Origin: an uncultured Bacteroidota bacterium
Lineage (GTDB): Bacteria > Bacteroidota > Bacteroidia > Chitinophagales > Chitinophagaceae
Reading direction: 5' to 3'
Assembly (NCBI GenBank): GCA_903831935.1
Contig: CAIKZP010000143.1
Coordinates: 1 to 38,683 of the forward strand
DNA length: 38,683 nucleotides
A program made the translations under genes and the position numbers. Positions 19,340 to 27,209 of the stretch are shown in pieces. The stretch's first letter is position 1. Every line of letters starts with the position of its first letter. The notes below the pieces were generated by a model. The model had not been told where the DNA came from. It did not search any database and saw nothing but the letters and a program-made list of their open reading frames with translations.

Positions 19340-19534
19340 TTATTTTTTTATTTGTGTATCCTGATTTTTTGTTTTTTTAATTCCATAGCCAATACCTGCC
19401 GCCATTAGTAAACAAATGCCGCCGTCAATTGGAACATCTTGTGTGTCTGGTGAGAAGCCTGGTACCACAACTTGTAAAGGATGCATCATTGCTATTAAAT
19501 GAACAATCATCATCAGTTTTAAAAATCTAATCAT
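19340..19534 (-). CDS. PID-CTERM-like small sorting-domain protein
   Basis: The protein has 64 residues. An N-terminal hydrophobic signal-like segment (MIRFLKLMMIVHLIAMM) is followed by a short linker. Next comes DVPIDGGICLLMAAGIGYGI and a basic end KKTKNQDTQIKK. The tripartite tail (PIDGG, hydrophobic stretch, lysine cluster) is the pattern of the Bacteroidota PID-CTERM putative protein-sorting domain. Whether the tail is processed, and by which enzyme, is not known to me. The gene lies 12 bases after the stop of the T9SS-sorted protein gene on the same strand, so they may be cotranscribed. The short length lowers certainty, but the motif is distinctive. Confidence 0.7.
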   Translation of the reverse strand: MIRFLKLMMIVHLIAMMHPLQVVVPGFSPDTQDVPIDGGICLLMAAGIGYGIKKTKNQDTQIKK

Positions 19535-19546
19535 TTTAAATATGAT

Positions 19547-22144
19547 TTAAAGTTTGATGATTTTATGAACTGATTTTCCAGCGGCATTAAAAAGGCTAAC
19601 ATAATAAATGCCAGCAGGTAGTTGTTTTAATTGATAACTAATCTGTAAATCGTTACTATTAATTGAACTGTTTGCAAAAACCAATTGGCCACTTGTATTG
19701 TGTATTTGAATATGGGTTGGCGTTGAACTTTTAGTCAACCATTTTATTGTAAGCCAATCATAAAATGGATTGGGATATAAGTGTACATCAATATTTAGAT
19801 TGTTTTCTGCAATTAAATTATTTGTTAAAGGCTTTAATACTATTTCAAATCTATTCACACCCTTGGTTTCTGATTCATTCGAAATAGTAAAGTCATAATT
19901 AAAACCAATGTCAATGGGCATTATTTGTTTAGTGTACTTGTCATGAAAATATAATTCAACACCTGCTATTTTATTTGTTTGTAAAGATTTTAAATGAAAG
20001 GTTCCTTCCATTGCTGTTTCAATGCCAAGTGGAATAGTTGAATCTTTATTATAAGTGCTAGTATTGATAGATAATTTTTCGCCGCTATTGCTTATGCTAT
20101 AAAAATTAAGTTCAGGATTATTTATTTTTAAAGCATCAAATTTATCAACACCATTGTTTGCTGAAGGGTCTAAAATTAGCAAGTGTCTATCCCAAAAAAT
20201 ACTATCAGATTCTATACTTAATTCTAATTGATTTAAGTTTGATTGGGCTCCGCCAAATACAGTGGTAGTAGGGTTGGCAATTACTTTCGCATTTTCAGTA
20301 AATTGAATAAAGTTCTCTGAACTAGTATCGGTAGTTTGAACAAAAAACGCAGCAAAAGCAGGAAGGCAAACACTATTAGAAAAAGGATAACTGCTGTATC
20401 CGCCTTTTGTACCTTGTTGTGGATTCCAAATAAAATAATTAGTGCTTACATTATTTCCAATGTTTAGTTGGCGCATATCAATACAAGAAGCATAAGGGTT
20501 TCCTACTAAATTAAATCCTGCATTAGTATTGCTTTTAGCTAAATATACTTTTTGGTTGCCTGTATTTAATTCGCCAGATAAGTTGATAGTAATAGGAGAT
20601 GGCACATAACTACCCGCCGTTAAGCCTTCTCCAATTTTTCCTCTAATTAATACCCTAATACCTTGCATTGGATTCCATGCATTATTACCAATTCCATTAG
20701 TGTTTGTAAATGGAATCCAACCTTGGTCATTGCTAGTTCCATCGCCCAATAATGGGTTATACCAAAAGCTAGATGGATTATTGGTAGCAGTGGTTGTGAA
20801 TCCATTTACAGATCCAGCTTGTCCGGTAATGTTTACACTATTAGTTAAATCAAATAAGCCAATAGAATTGGTAAATGGATGCGATAAAAATCGAAAAGTT
20901 CTTTTGCCACCAGGTATATATTGTTGCACTACAACCTTACCAATAATTAATGCGCCAATGCCCAACTTATCAAGCATAGCTGTACCATTATTGTCGGCTG
21001 ATAAAACTAAATTTCCATTACTAATTAATGTACTACTATCTTTAAGTACCACAGTTCCAGGGTCTATTCCTGCTTTTATTTGTAGTGAATTTCCAAGCGT
21101 TAAAACGGCTTTATTAAATAGAATAAGGTTATTTAATATTGCAGCAGATGAATCGAATTTAACTGTGCCTGCATCTCCTGTAATATATAGTAATGAGGTG
21201 TTTGATCCTGCTAACTTTCCCAATCCTTCATTTGCAAAATTCGCTACAGATAATGTGTTGCCATTAATGCCTAATACAATTCCAGAATCAATAGATAGTT
21301 TTGATAAAATAAAATTGGTTGTTAAATTTTGAAGTCCGTTACGATTCGATAAAACATAAGTATAGCTTGCTTCTTGAAAAGAAATTGGCGAATTACCAGA
21401 ACCATCTTTTTCAATTCCCCAGGTATTTAAATCTGTAATATTTCCTGTTGATTTGCTATAATAATTTAACGATACAGAAAAATTCCAATTCGGCAAATTA
21501 GTAAAACGGGTATTACTTCTTGTCCAATTAATAGTATTGCCAATGGATGTTAGAATATCATTTTTTGTTCCTTTTAAATTGGTAATATTAAAATACTGAT
21601 CATCCGTTTCTATACTAAAGTCTTTTGCAGATATTCCGTTAATTAAACCAGGTGGAAGCCATGACTGCGTTGTTGTTGGAGTACCTGTTGCAAGCCATGT
21701 GTTGGAAGCTAGTGCGTAAATAAATACAGGATTAGTTTCTGTTCCTTGAAATGCAATTAGTTGGTCGCCACTGGCCGAGAAACCCGAAACTGCAGTAGAA
21801 GAAACGGTTCCTAAACTTGCCACGGGGCTTGTTCCAGTGCTGCTAAAACTTACTGTTATAGTAGTGCCTTTTAATACACCCGAACTAGGGGCGGTCCAAG
21901 AATGAACACCTTCTGAGCTTGTTGCAAATGCTGGATTAGCTGATGACCCATTCCAACCCTTTTCTGAAAATTGAATTTTAGTATTTGCAGCAATGTCTAC
22001 TAGTGTTACAAAAGCAAACTGGTCGTTATTGTCTGTTTGAAAAGCAATAATGGCAATATCTCCTGCCTGTAAGTTTGAAAGCTGCGAAAAAGATGAAAAA
22101 CATAGGCTCAAACAACAAATACTTATAAAAAATCTAAAAATCAT
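19547..22144 (-). CDS. Large secreted protein with T9SS type A C-terminal sorting domain
   Basis: The protein has 865 residues. The signal peptide is MIFRFFISICCLSLCFSSFSQ. Residues about 22-230 begin LQAGDIAIIAFQTDNNDQFA and FVTLVDIAANTKIQFSEKGW, a beta-rich N-terminal module often found in secreted Bacteroidota proteins. The middle is a long beta-strand region rich in Asn, Ser and Thr. The last 80 or so residues match the type A sorting domain: VHLYPNPFYDWLTIKW, then LPAGIYYVSLFNAAGKSVHK and final IIKL. The T9SS should carry it across the outer membrane and remove the tail. No enzymatic domain is recognised, so an adhesive or structural role is possible. Confidence 0.87.
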   Translation of the reverse strand: MIFRFFISICCLSLCFSSFSQLSNLQAGDIAIIAFQTDNNDQFAFVTLVDIAANTKIQFSEKGWNGSSANPAFATSSEGVHSWTAPSSGVLKGTTITVSFSSTGTSPVASLGTVSSTAVSGFSASGDQLIAFQGTETNPVFIYALASNTWLATGTPTTTQSWLPPGLINGISAKDFSIETDDQYFNITNLKGTKNDILTSIGNTINWTRSNTRFTNLPNWNFSVSLNYYSKSTGNITDLNTWGIEKDGSGNSPISFQEASYTYVLSNRNGLQNLTTNFILSKLSIDSGIVLGINGNTLSVANFANEGLGKLAGSNTSLLYITGDAGTVKFDSSAAILNNLILFNKAVLTLGNSLQIKAGIDPGTVVLKDSSTLISNGNLVLSADNNGTAMLDKLGIGALIIGKVVVQQYIPGGKRTFRFLSHPFTNSIGLFDLTNSVNITGQAGSVNGFTTTATNNPSSFWYNPLLGDGTSNDQGWIPFTNTNGIGNNAWNPMQGIRVLIRGKIGEGLTAGSYVPSPITINLSGELNTGNQKVYLAKSNTNAGFNLVGNPYASCIDMRQLNIGNNVSTNYFIWNPQQGTKGGYSSYPFSNSVCLPAFAAFFVQTTDTSSENFIQFTENAKVIANPTTTVFGGAQSNLNQLELSIESDSIFWDRHLLILDPSANNGVDKFDALKINNPELNFYSISNSGEKLSINTSTYNKDSTIPLGIETAMEGTFHLKSLQTNKIAGVELYFHDKYTKQIMPIDIGFNYDFTISNESETKGVNRFEIVLKPLTNNLIAENNLNIDVHLYPNPFYDWLTIKWLTKSSTPTHIQIHNTSGQLVFANSSINSNDLQISYQLKQLPAGIYYVSLFNAAGKSVHKIIKL

Positions 22145-22163
22145 GGCTTTATTATTAAGAATC

Positions 22164-22194
22164 CAAAATAAATTTTACGCTTGCTGACTACCAA
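22164..22194 (-). promoter_or_regulatory. Possible promoter of the T9SS-sorted protein gene
   Basis: On the minus strand, TTG (22194-22192) is followed after 20 bases by TTATTTTG (22171-22164), one mismatch from TAnnTTTG. The ATG at 22144 lies about 19 bases further on. Spacing fits; the core is imperfect. Confidence 0.4.
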
Positions 22195-22411
22195 GCCATT
22201 TAACTAGAATGGGTGAAATCAAAGCATATTTTGGGTGAATGAGCTAAAAACCATGTTTTTTTAGCGGGGGCTAAAATTATTTTTTACAGCCCCAAAATCA
22301 GTCAAAATATAATTTAAGAGCGGAGAACCGGTTTTTTGACCGTATTTTTGGCACTTAATTTCATTTTTTAGGGCGTTTTGAAAAATAGTCGTGGAAAACT
22401 TTTGAAAACAT

Positions 22412-22442
22412 TTTGGTTTTTCACATTCAGCCATTACCTTTG
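22412..22442 (+). promoter_or_regulatory. Promoter of the rpsL-rpsG operon
   Basis: TTTG at 22412-22415, exactly 19 bases, then TACCTTTG at 22435-22442, followed by CCGTCC. This is the best full match to the Bacteroidota -33/-7 promoter in the window. The rpsL ATG is 25 bases after the element. Confidence 0.85.
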
Positions 22443-22467
22443 CCGTCCGAAATTTTAAACGTATAGA

Positions 22468-22848
22468 ATGCCTACAATACAGCAATTAGTTAGAAAAGGC
22501 CGCGAGATAATCAGGGCTAAAAGTAAATCAAGAGCTTTGGACGCATGTCCTCAGCGCCGTGGTGTTTGTACCAGGGTTTACACGACAACCCCTAAAAAAC
22601 CAAACTCTGCCTTACGTAAGGTGGCTAAGGTGCGTTTAACCAACAAAATAGAGGTTATCGCTTATATTCCTGGTGAAGGTCACAACCTTCAAGAACACAG
22701 TATCGTGTTAATTCGCGGTGGTCGTGTTAAGGATTTGCCGGGTGTACGTTACCATATTGTTCGTGGTAGCTTGGATACTGCCGGTGTTAAAGACCGCAAA
22801 AAGAGCCGTTCTAAGTATGGTACTAAGAAAGAAAAGGCTAAGAAATAA
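22468..22848 (+). CDS. rpsL: 30S ribosomal protein uS12
   Basis: This decoding-centre protein of the small subunit has 126 residues. The conserved loop [19 protein letters not shown] carries Lys43, and [17 protein letters not shown] carries Lys88 and Asp89. Lys at 43 and 88 are the usual streptomycin-sensitive residues, so no resistance substitution is visible at these sites. The C-terminus is lysine-rich. It is the first gene of a short rpsL-rpsG transcript with its own promoter, closed by a terminator. Confidence 0.98.
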   Translation: MPTIQQLVRKGREIIRAKSKSRALDACPQRRGVCTRVYTTTPKKPNSALRKVAKVRLTNKIEVIAYIPGEGHNLQEHSIVLIRGGRVKDLPGVRYHIVRGSLDTAGVKDRKKSRSKYGTKKEKAKK

Positions 22849-22884
22849 TTATATATAACAACAACCAGCTAATTCATACACCTC

Positions 22885-23352
22885 ATGCGTAAAGCACAAG
22901 CAAAAAAATTACCTCTAGCTCCAGACGGACGTTTTAACGATAAATTAGTTACCCGTTTCATTAATAATTTAATGTGGCAAGGTAAAAAAAGTACTGCTAT
23001 CAATATTTTTTATGATGCAGTGGATAAAGTTTCTAAAGTAACTAGTGAAGATGGTTACGAGGTTTGGAAAAAAGCAATTGCCAACGTAACGCCTGCTGTA
23101 GAAGTACGTAGCCGTCGTATTGGTGGTGCAACTTTTCAAATTCCTGCTGAAGTTCGTGCAGATCGTAAAATTTCTTTAAGCATGAAATGGTTAATCCGTT
23201 ACAGCCGCGAAAGAAATGGTCGTACAATGGCCGACAAATTGGCTAATGAAATCATGGCTGCTGCAAAAGGCGAAGGTGCTGCTTTCAAAAAGAAAGAAGA
23301 TACACACCGTATGGCTGAGGCGAACAAAGCGTTCTCTCACTTTAAAGTATAA
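22885..23352 (+). CDS. rpsG: 30S ribosomal protein uS7
   Basis: The protein has 155 residues, the normal bacterial length. It nucleates assembly of the 30S head by binding the 3' major domain of 16S rRNA. Recognisable blocks are DGRFNDKLVTRFINNLMWQG, GGATFQIPAEVR and MKWLIRYSRERNGRTMADKL. It follows rpsL after 36 bases with no Shine-Dalgarno. A terminator stands 27 bases after the stop, so fusA is not on the main transcript. Confidence 0.98.
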   Translation: MRKAQAKKLPLAPDGRFNDKLVTRFINNLMWQGKKSTAINIFYDAVDKVSKVTSEDGYEVWKKAIANVTPAVEVRSRRIGGATFQIPAEVRADRKISLSMKWLIRYSRERNGRTMADKLANEIMAAAKGEGAAFKKKEDTHRMAEANKAFSHFKV

Positions 23353-23373
23353 TTCGATTGATTGCAATATTTT

Positions 23374-23402
23374 AAAAAACCTCATTCATTTGAGGTTTTT
23401 TT
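23374..23402 (+). terminator. Rho-independent terminator after rpsG
   Basis: AAAAAACCTCA (23374-23384), loop TTCATT, TGAGG (23391-23395) and seven T (23396-23402). The five-pair CCTCA/TGAGG core is extended by A-T pairs into the T tract. Confidence 0.8.
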
Positions 23403-23499
23403 ATGCCCATTACGCACTGAAATCAGCTAAATTTTACAAGCTTGTCTTACTGATTTAGCATGTTTTTATAACAATTAGAATTAATTCTTTGTGAACCCC

Positions 23500-23528
23500 T
23501 TGTTCAATCGCTATAATTACTACCTTTG
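23500..23528 (+). promoter_or_regulatory. Promoter of fusA
   Basis: TTG at 23500-23502, 18 bases, then TACCTTTG at 23521-23528 followed by CCGCTCGAAAA. The fusA ATG is 55 bases beyond the element, a longer leader than at rpsL or yidC. Confidence 0.8.
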
Positions 23529-23583
23529 CCGCTCGAAAAATTTGAAGCTTACTTCAAAATAAAACTTTAAACAAGAACTCTAT

Positions 23584-25734
23584 ATGGCGGACTTGAAATT
23601 ACAACGCAACTTTGGTATTGCTGCGCACATTGATGCGGGTAAAACCACTACTACCGAGCGTATCCTACGCTACACAGGTATGATTCATAAGATTGGTGAG
23701 GTGCATGATGGTGCAGCCACAACCGACTGGATGGAACAAGAAAAGGAGAGGGGTATTACAATTACCTCAGCAGCAGTTAGCTGTGAGTGGAAGTTTCCTA
23801 CCAACAAGGGTACGGCTGATGCCAATACCAAATCTTACTATTTCAATATCATTGATACCCCAGGCCACGTGGATTTTACTGTAGAAGTAGAACGTTCTAT
23901 GCGTGTATTGGATGGTTTGATCGCACTTTTTTCTGCGGTTGATGGTGTTGAACCTCAGTCAGAAACTGTATGGCGTCAAGCTAACCGTTATAAAGTTCCT
24001 CGTATTGGATTCGTTAACAAAATGGATCGTTCAGGTGCAGACTTTTTAATGGTAGTTCATCAAGTGAAAGAAATGTTAGGTGCTAATGCAGTACCACTTC
24101 AGTTGCCAATTGGCGCAGAAGATGATTTCATTGGCGTGGTGGATTTAATTACCATGAAAGGTGTGATTTGGGATATGGAAACAGAAGGTATGACTTTCAA
24201 AGAAATTCCTGTTCCTGCAGACCTAGTTGAAGAAGCAAATGAGTGGAGAGCTAAACTAATTGAATCTGTTGCTGAATACGACGACAATTTAATGGAAAAA
24301 TTCTTCGAAGATCCTGCTTCAATTACTGAAGAAGAGGTACACGAAGCAATTCGTAAAGCTTGTATCGACTTAAGTATTGTTCCAATGATGTGTGGTTCTT
24401 CTTTCAAAAACAAAGGAGTTCAAACAGCATTAGATGCGGTATGTCGTTATTTGCCTAGCCCTGTAGATGTTGAAGACACTGTAGGGATTAATCCTGAAAC
24501 TGGCGAAACCGTTACGCGTAAACCAAATGCAAAAGAACCTTTTGCTGCTTTGGCTTTTAAAATCATGACTGATCCTTTCGTTGGTCGCTTGGCGTTCTTC
24601 CGTTGCTACTCTGGTCATTTAGATGCTGGTTCTTATGTACTAAATGTTAGAAGTGGTAAAAAAGAGCGTATCAGCCGTATCATGAAAATGTTTGCGAACA
24701 AACAAAACCCAATCGATTTTATCGAAGCAGGTGATATTGCAGCAGCAGTAGGATTTAAAGAAATTAAAACGGGTGATACTTTGTGTGATGAAAATCATCC
24801 AATCACTCTAGAGAATATGTTTATTCCTGAACCCGTTATCTCTGTAGCTGTTGAGCCTAAAACTCAAGCAGACGTTGATAAAATGGGTATGGCTATTGCA
24901 AAATTAGTGGAAGAAGATCCTACATTACGTGTAAAAACTGATGAAGATACTGGCCAAACTATTTTGTCTGGAATGGGAGAATTACACCTTGAAATTATCG
25001 TTGACCGTATGCGTCGCGAATTCAAAGTAGAAATCAACCAAGGTAATCCACAGGTTGCTTATAAAGAGGCATTCGGAAATACTATTGAGCACCGTGAAGT
25101 GTTGAAGAAACAGTCTGGTGGTCGTGGTAAGTTTGCCGATATTCAATTTGCAATCGGACCAGCTGATGCTGAGTGGTTAACTGAAAATCCAGGAAAAGCT
25201 TTCCAATTCAAAAACGATTTGTTTGGTGGATCAATTCCAAAAGAATTTGTTCCTGCTATTCAAAAAGGATTTGAAACTTCAATGACAACTGGCGTTCTTG
25301 CCGGATACCCTGTAGTTTCTATGAAAGTCCGTGTGTTCGACGGTAGCTACCACCAAGTGGATTCAGATGCAATGTCTTTTGAATTGTGTGCTAAAGGCGG
25401 TTTCCGCGAAGCAGGACGCAAAGCAAAACCAACTTTGCTTGAACCAATCATGCGTGTTGAAGTAGTTACCCCTGATCAATACATGGGTGATGTTACCGGT
25501 GACTTGAACCGTCGTCGTGGAATGTTAGAAGGTATGGATACCCGTGGTAATGCACAGGTAATTAAAGCGAAAGTGCCTTTGAGCGAAATGTTTGGTTATG
25601 TAACCCAATTGCGTTCAATGTCTTCTGGTCGTGCATCTTCTACCATGGAATTCAGTCATTATTCTCCTGCACCTAATAATATTGCTGAAGAAGTAATAGC
25701 AAAGGCTAAAGGAAAAGTAAAGTCTGAAGACTAG
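23584..25734 (+). CDS. fusA: Elongation factor G
   Basis: This translocation GTPase has 716 residues, in the usual EF-G range of about 690-720. The G1 motif AHIDAGKT is at residues 14-21, and [17 protein letters not shown] is the switch I region. G3 is DTPGH and G4 is NKMD. Domains II to V follow, with [10 protein letters not shown] and the domain IV loop region [12 protein letters not shown]. The C-terminus has [20 protein letters not shown]. It stands alone between two intrinsic terminators with its own promoter, so its expression can be set apart from rpsL-rpsG and the S10 genes. No tuf gene follows, unlike in E. coli. Confidence 0.98.
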   Translation: MADLKLQRNFGIAAHIDAGKTTTTERILRYTGMIHKIGEVHDGAATTDWMEQEKERGITITSAAVSCEWKFPTNKGTADANTKSYYFNIIDTPGHVDFTVEVERSMRVLDGLIALFSAVDGVEPQSETVWRQANRYKVPRIGFVNKMDRSGADFLMVVHQVKEMLGANAVPLQLPIGAEDDFIGVVDLITMKGVIWDMETEGMTFKEIPVPADLVEEANEWRAKLIESVAEYDDNLMEKFFEDPASITEEEVHEAIRKACIDLSIVPMMCGSSFKNKGVQTALDAVCRYLPSPVDVEDTVGINPETGETVTRKPNAKEPFAALAFKIMTDPFVGRLAFFRCYSGHLDAGSYVLNVRSGKKERISRIMKMFANKQNPIDFIEAGDIAAAVGFKEIKTGDTLCDENHPITLENMFIPEPVISVAVEPKTQADVDKMGMAIAKLVEEDPTLRVKTDEDTGQTILSGMGELHLEIIVDRMRREFKVEINQGNPQVAYKEAFGNTIEHREVLKKQSGGRGKFADIQFAIGPADAEWLTENPGKAFQFKNDLFGGSIPKEFVPAIQKGFETSMTTGVLAGYPVVSMKVRVFDGSYHQVDSDAMSFELCAKGGFREAGRKAKPTLLEPIMRVEVVTPDQYMGDVTGDLNRRRGMLEGMDTRGNAQVIKAKVPLSEMFGYVTQLRSMSSGRASSTMEFSHYSPAPNNIAEEVIAKAKGKVKSED

Positions 25735-25760
25735 TAGTATTATAAAAAACAATGATATAC

Positions 25761-25791
25761 AGCCCTGCTCTTAATTGAGTAGGGCTTTTTT
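25761..25791 (+). terminator. Rho-independent terminator after fusA
   Basis: AGCCCTGCTC (25761-25770), loop TTAATT, GAGTAGGGCT (25777-25786): ten pairs with one G-U, running into six T (25786-25791). It stands 26 bases after the fusA stop. Confidence 0.92.
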
Positions 25792-25886
25792 GTGACATAT
25801 TTGTATGGGTTTTTGCACCAAAATGCCCATTTGGGTATATTTTTCATTTTATTTTAAAGAAATTCACAAAAAACTTCTAAAAATAG

Positions 25887-25917
25887 TTGCCCAATCAATT
25901 GCAGCCCCTTACCTTTG
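25887..25917 (+). promoter_or_regulatory. Promoter of the S10 ribosomal operon
   Basis: TTG at 25887-25889, 20 bases, then TACCTTTG at 25910-25917, followed by CAACCCC. It lies directly upstream of rpsJ and has the same core as the rpsL and fusA promoters. Confidence 0.8.
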
Positions 25918-25921
25918 CAAC

Positions 25922-25939
25922 CCCAATCAGAAAATTGGG
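25922..25939 (+). promoter_or_regulatory. Hairpin at the predicted 5' end of the rpsJ mRNA
   Basis: CCCAAT (25922-25927), loop CAGAAA, ATTGGG (25934-25939): six perfect pairs followed by TTTTG. The predicted transcription start is within a few bases of 25922-25925, so the hairpin would sit at or very near the 5' end of the message. It ends eight bases before the rpsJ ATG. It could protect the RNA or gate translation; this is inference. Confidence 0.45.
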
Positions 25940-25947
25940 TTTTGTAT

Positions 25948-26253
25948 ATGTCTCAAAGAATCAGAATCAAATTACAATCTTACGATCACAATTTAGTAGA
26001 CAAGTCTGCTGAGAAAATCGTTAAAACCGTTCGTAGTACTGGTGCAGTAGTTACAGGTCCAATTCCTTTGCCAACGCATAAGAAGATCTTTACTGTACTT
26101 CGTTCTCCACACGTAAATAAGAAAAGTCGTGAACAGTTCCAGTTAGCTACTCATAAGCGCTTATTGGATATCTACACTTCTTCTTCTAGAACAGTAGATG
26201 CCTTAAGCAAATTAGATTTGCCATCAGGTGTGGAAGTTGAAATCAAAGCATAA
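25948..26253 (+). CDS. rpsJ: 30S ribosomal protein uS10
   Basis: The protein has 101 residues from the ATG at 25948 ([15 protein letters not shown]); an in-frame upstream start at 25915 overlaps the promoter and is rejected. The conserved blocks [20 protein letters not shown] and [15 protein letters not shown] identify S10, part of the 30S head and also a transcription partner of NusB/NusG. It is first in the S10 operon here but is followed by an unusually long gap before rplC. Confidence 0.97.
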   Translation: MSQRIRIKLQSYDHNLVDKSAEKIVKTVRSTGAVVTGPIPLPTHKKIFTVLRSPHVNKKSREQFQLATHKRLLDIYTSSSRTVDALSKLDLPSGVEVEIKA

Positions 26254-26415
26254 TCTGCAGTAAGTTAGCCAAGTTGGCAACCACTTCAGAAACAACAAAG
26301 AGTTCTTATACAAATTATATTCACCTACCAAACCGCATAGCGGCCAAAGTAGCTCTGATTAAAGAAAGCCATAAAAGTTAAAGGTCTAGGCCAATAGCTC
26401 AAATGGACTAACATA

Positions 26416-26441
26416 TAAACAGGCCCTTCGAGGTTTGTTTA
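26416..26441 (+). other. Ten-pair hairpin in the rpsJ-rplC spacer
   Basis: TAAACAGGCC and GGTTTGTTTA enclose the loop CTTCGA; two of ten pairs are G-U, which pair on RNA of this strand only. This strand bias hints at an RNA element. No T tract follows, so it is not a terminator. Confidence 0.5.
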
Positions 26442-26512
26442 CTACCGGTACTTCCTCTTCAAAATTAATTTTTTGGAAACAAAGGAAAAGGTCGCTAGTC
26501 AACAAGGATTGA

Positions 26513-26533
26513 ATTTCGCTTCATCGGCGAAAT
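26513..26533 (+). other. Seven-pair hairpin upstream of rplC
   Basis: ATTTCGC, loop TTCATCG, GCGAAAT: perfect pairing, ending 37 bases before the rplC ATG. The spurious upstream start at 26532 lies inside it. Confidence 0.5.
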
Positions 26534-26570
26534 GTCCTACATACCTCCGCGGGGCACAAACCGCAAAACG

Positions 26571-27188
26571 ATGAAAGGAATTATTGGAAAAAAAATTGGT
26601 ATGACCAGCATCTTCTCTGAAGATGGCAAGCAAATTGCTTGTACCATTATTGAAGCTGGTCCAAATACCGTTACTCAGGTTAAAACCTTAGAGACAGACG
26701 GCTACAACGCTATTCAATTAGCAGTTGGTGACAAAAAAGACAAACGCGCTACTAAAGCTGAGATTAATCACTACGCAAAAGCTCAGACCTCCGCAAAAAA
26801 ATTCGTTAAAGAATTCCGCAACTATTCAATAGAAAAAGCTTTGGGTGAAACCGTAACGCTAGACATTTTCGCTGAAGGCGATAAAGTTGAAGTTGTTGGT
26901 ACCACTAAGGGTAAAGGTTTCCAAGGTGTTGTAAAACGCCATGGTTTCTCTGGTGTGGGTGAAGCATCTCACGGACAACATGATCGTCAAAGAGCTCCAG
27001 GTTCTATTGGTGGTTCATCTTATCCTGCAAGAGTGTTTAAAGGAATGAGAATGGCTGGAAGAATGGGTAATGACAGAGTGATGTTGAAGGGCTTGAAAGT
27101 GGTAAAAATATTTTCTGAAAAGAATTATATACTAGTAAGCGGTTCAGTTCCTGGACATAACGGATCAATCGTTTTAATCCAGAAGTAA
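26571..27188 (+). CDS. rplC: 50S ribosomal protein uL3
   Basis: The protein has 205 residues from the ATG at 26571 (MKGIIGKKIGMTSIF); an upstream ATG at 26532 adds 13 residues not found in the family. The block HGQHDRQRAPGSIGGSSYPA followed by RVFKGMRMAGRMG is the L3 extension reaching towards the peptidyl-transferase centre; it includes the glutamine region methylated in other bacteria. L3 starts 50S assembly. rplD follows after 21 bases. Confidence 0.97.
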   Translation: MKGIIGKKIGMTSIFSEDGKQIACTIIEAGPNTVTQVKTLETDGYNAIQLAVGDKKDKRATKAEINHYAKAQTSAKKFVKEFRNYSIEKALGETVTLDIFAEGDKVEVVGTTKGKGFQGVVKRHGFSGVGEASHGQHDRQRAPGSIGGSSYPARVFKGMRMAGRMGNDRVMLKGLKVVKIFSEKNYILVSGSVPGHNGSIVLIQK

Positions 27189-27209
27189 TCACACAATAAT
27201 CTGAAGAAA

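Larger units (their letters stand above)
22145..22467. other. 323-base divergent intergenic region between T9SS protein and rpsL
   Basis: This gene-free stretch holds a probable minus-strand promoter (22164-22194) for the secreted protein and a well-formed plus-strand promoter (22412-22442) for rpsL. The remaining 200 or so bases are AT-rich with runs of T, and I see no strong hairpin. A 74-residue minus-strand frame here (22261-22485) covers the rpsL promoter and lacks protein-like composition, so it is not called. Confidence 0.6.
26254..26570 (+). promoter_or_regulatory. 317-base gene-free structured spacer between rpsJ and rplC
   Basis: This is by far the longest gap in the ribosomal cluster and contains no plausible gene. 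It holds several possible RNA hairpins. TAAACAGGCC (26416-26425) pairs with GGTTTGTTTA (26432-26441), ten pairs with two G-U and loop CTTCGA. ATTTCGC (26513-26519) pairs with GCGAAAT (26527-26533). GCGG (26549-26552) pairs with CCGC (26561-26564) just before the rplC start. No TAnnTTTG promoter or T-tract terminator is evident. A regulatory leader for the rplC-onward genes is a reasonable guess, not shown. Confidence 0.5.

Noticed and set aside
20700-21332. 210-codon plus-strand frame inside the T9SS-sorted protein gene
   Set aside because: It is antisense to a gene with a signal peptide and clear sorting domain, has proline- and leucine-rich shadow composition and no recognisable domain.
22261-22485. 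74-codon minus-strand frame upstream of rpsL
   Set aside because: It runs across the rpsL promoter and start, and its composition is not protein-like.
26385-26445. tRNA-like wording (AATAGCTCAAATGG, later CCCTTCGAGG) in the rpsJ-rplC spacer
   Set aside because: The D-arm-like and T-arm-like parts are too close, no anticodon stem or acceptor pairing is found, and the second part belongs to a ten-pair hairpin. It is not a tRNA.
26532-26570. Upstream ATG for rplC
   Set aside because: The extra 13 residues are not part of L3, and the ATG lies within a hairpin; the start at 26571 is the family start.
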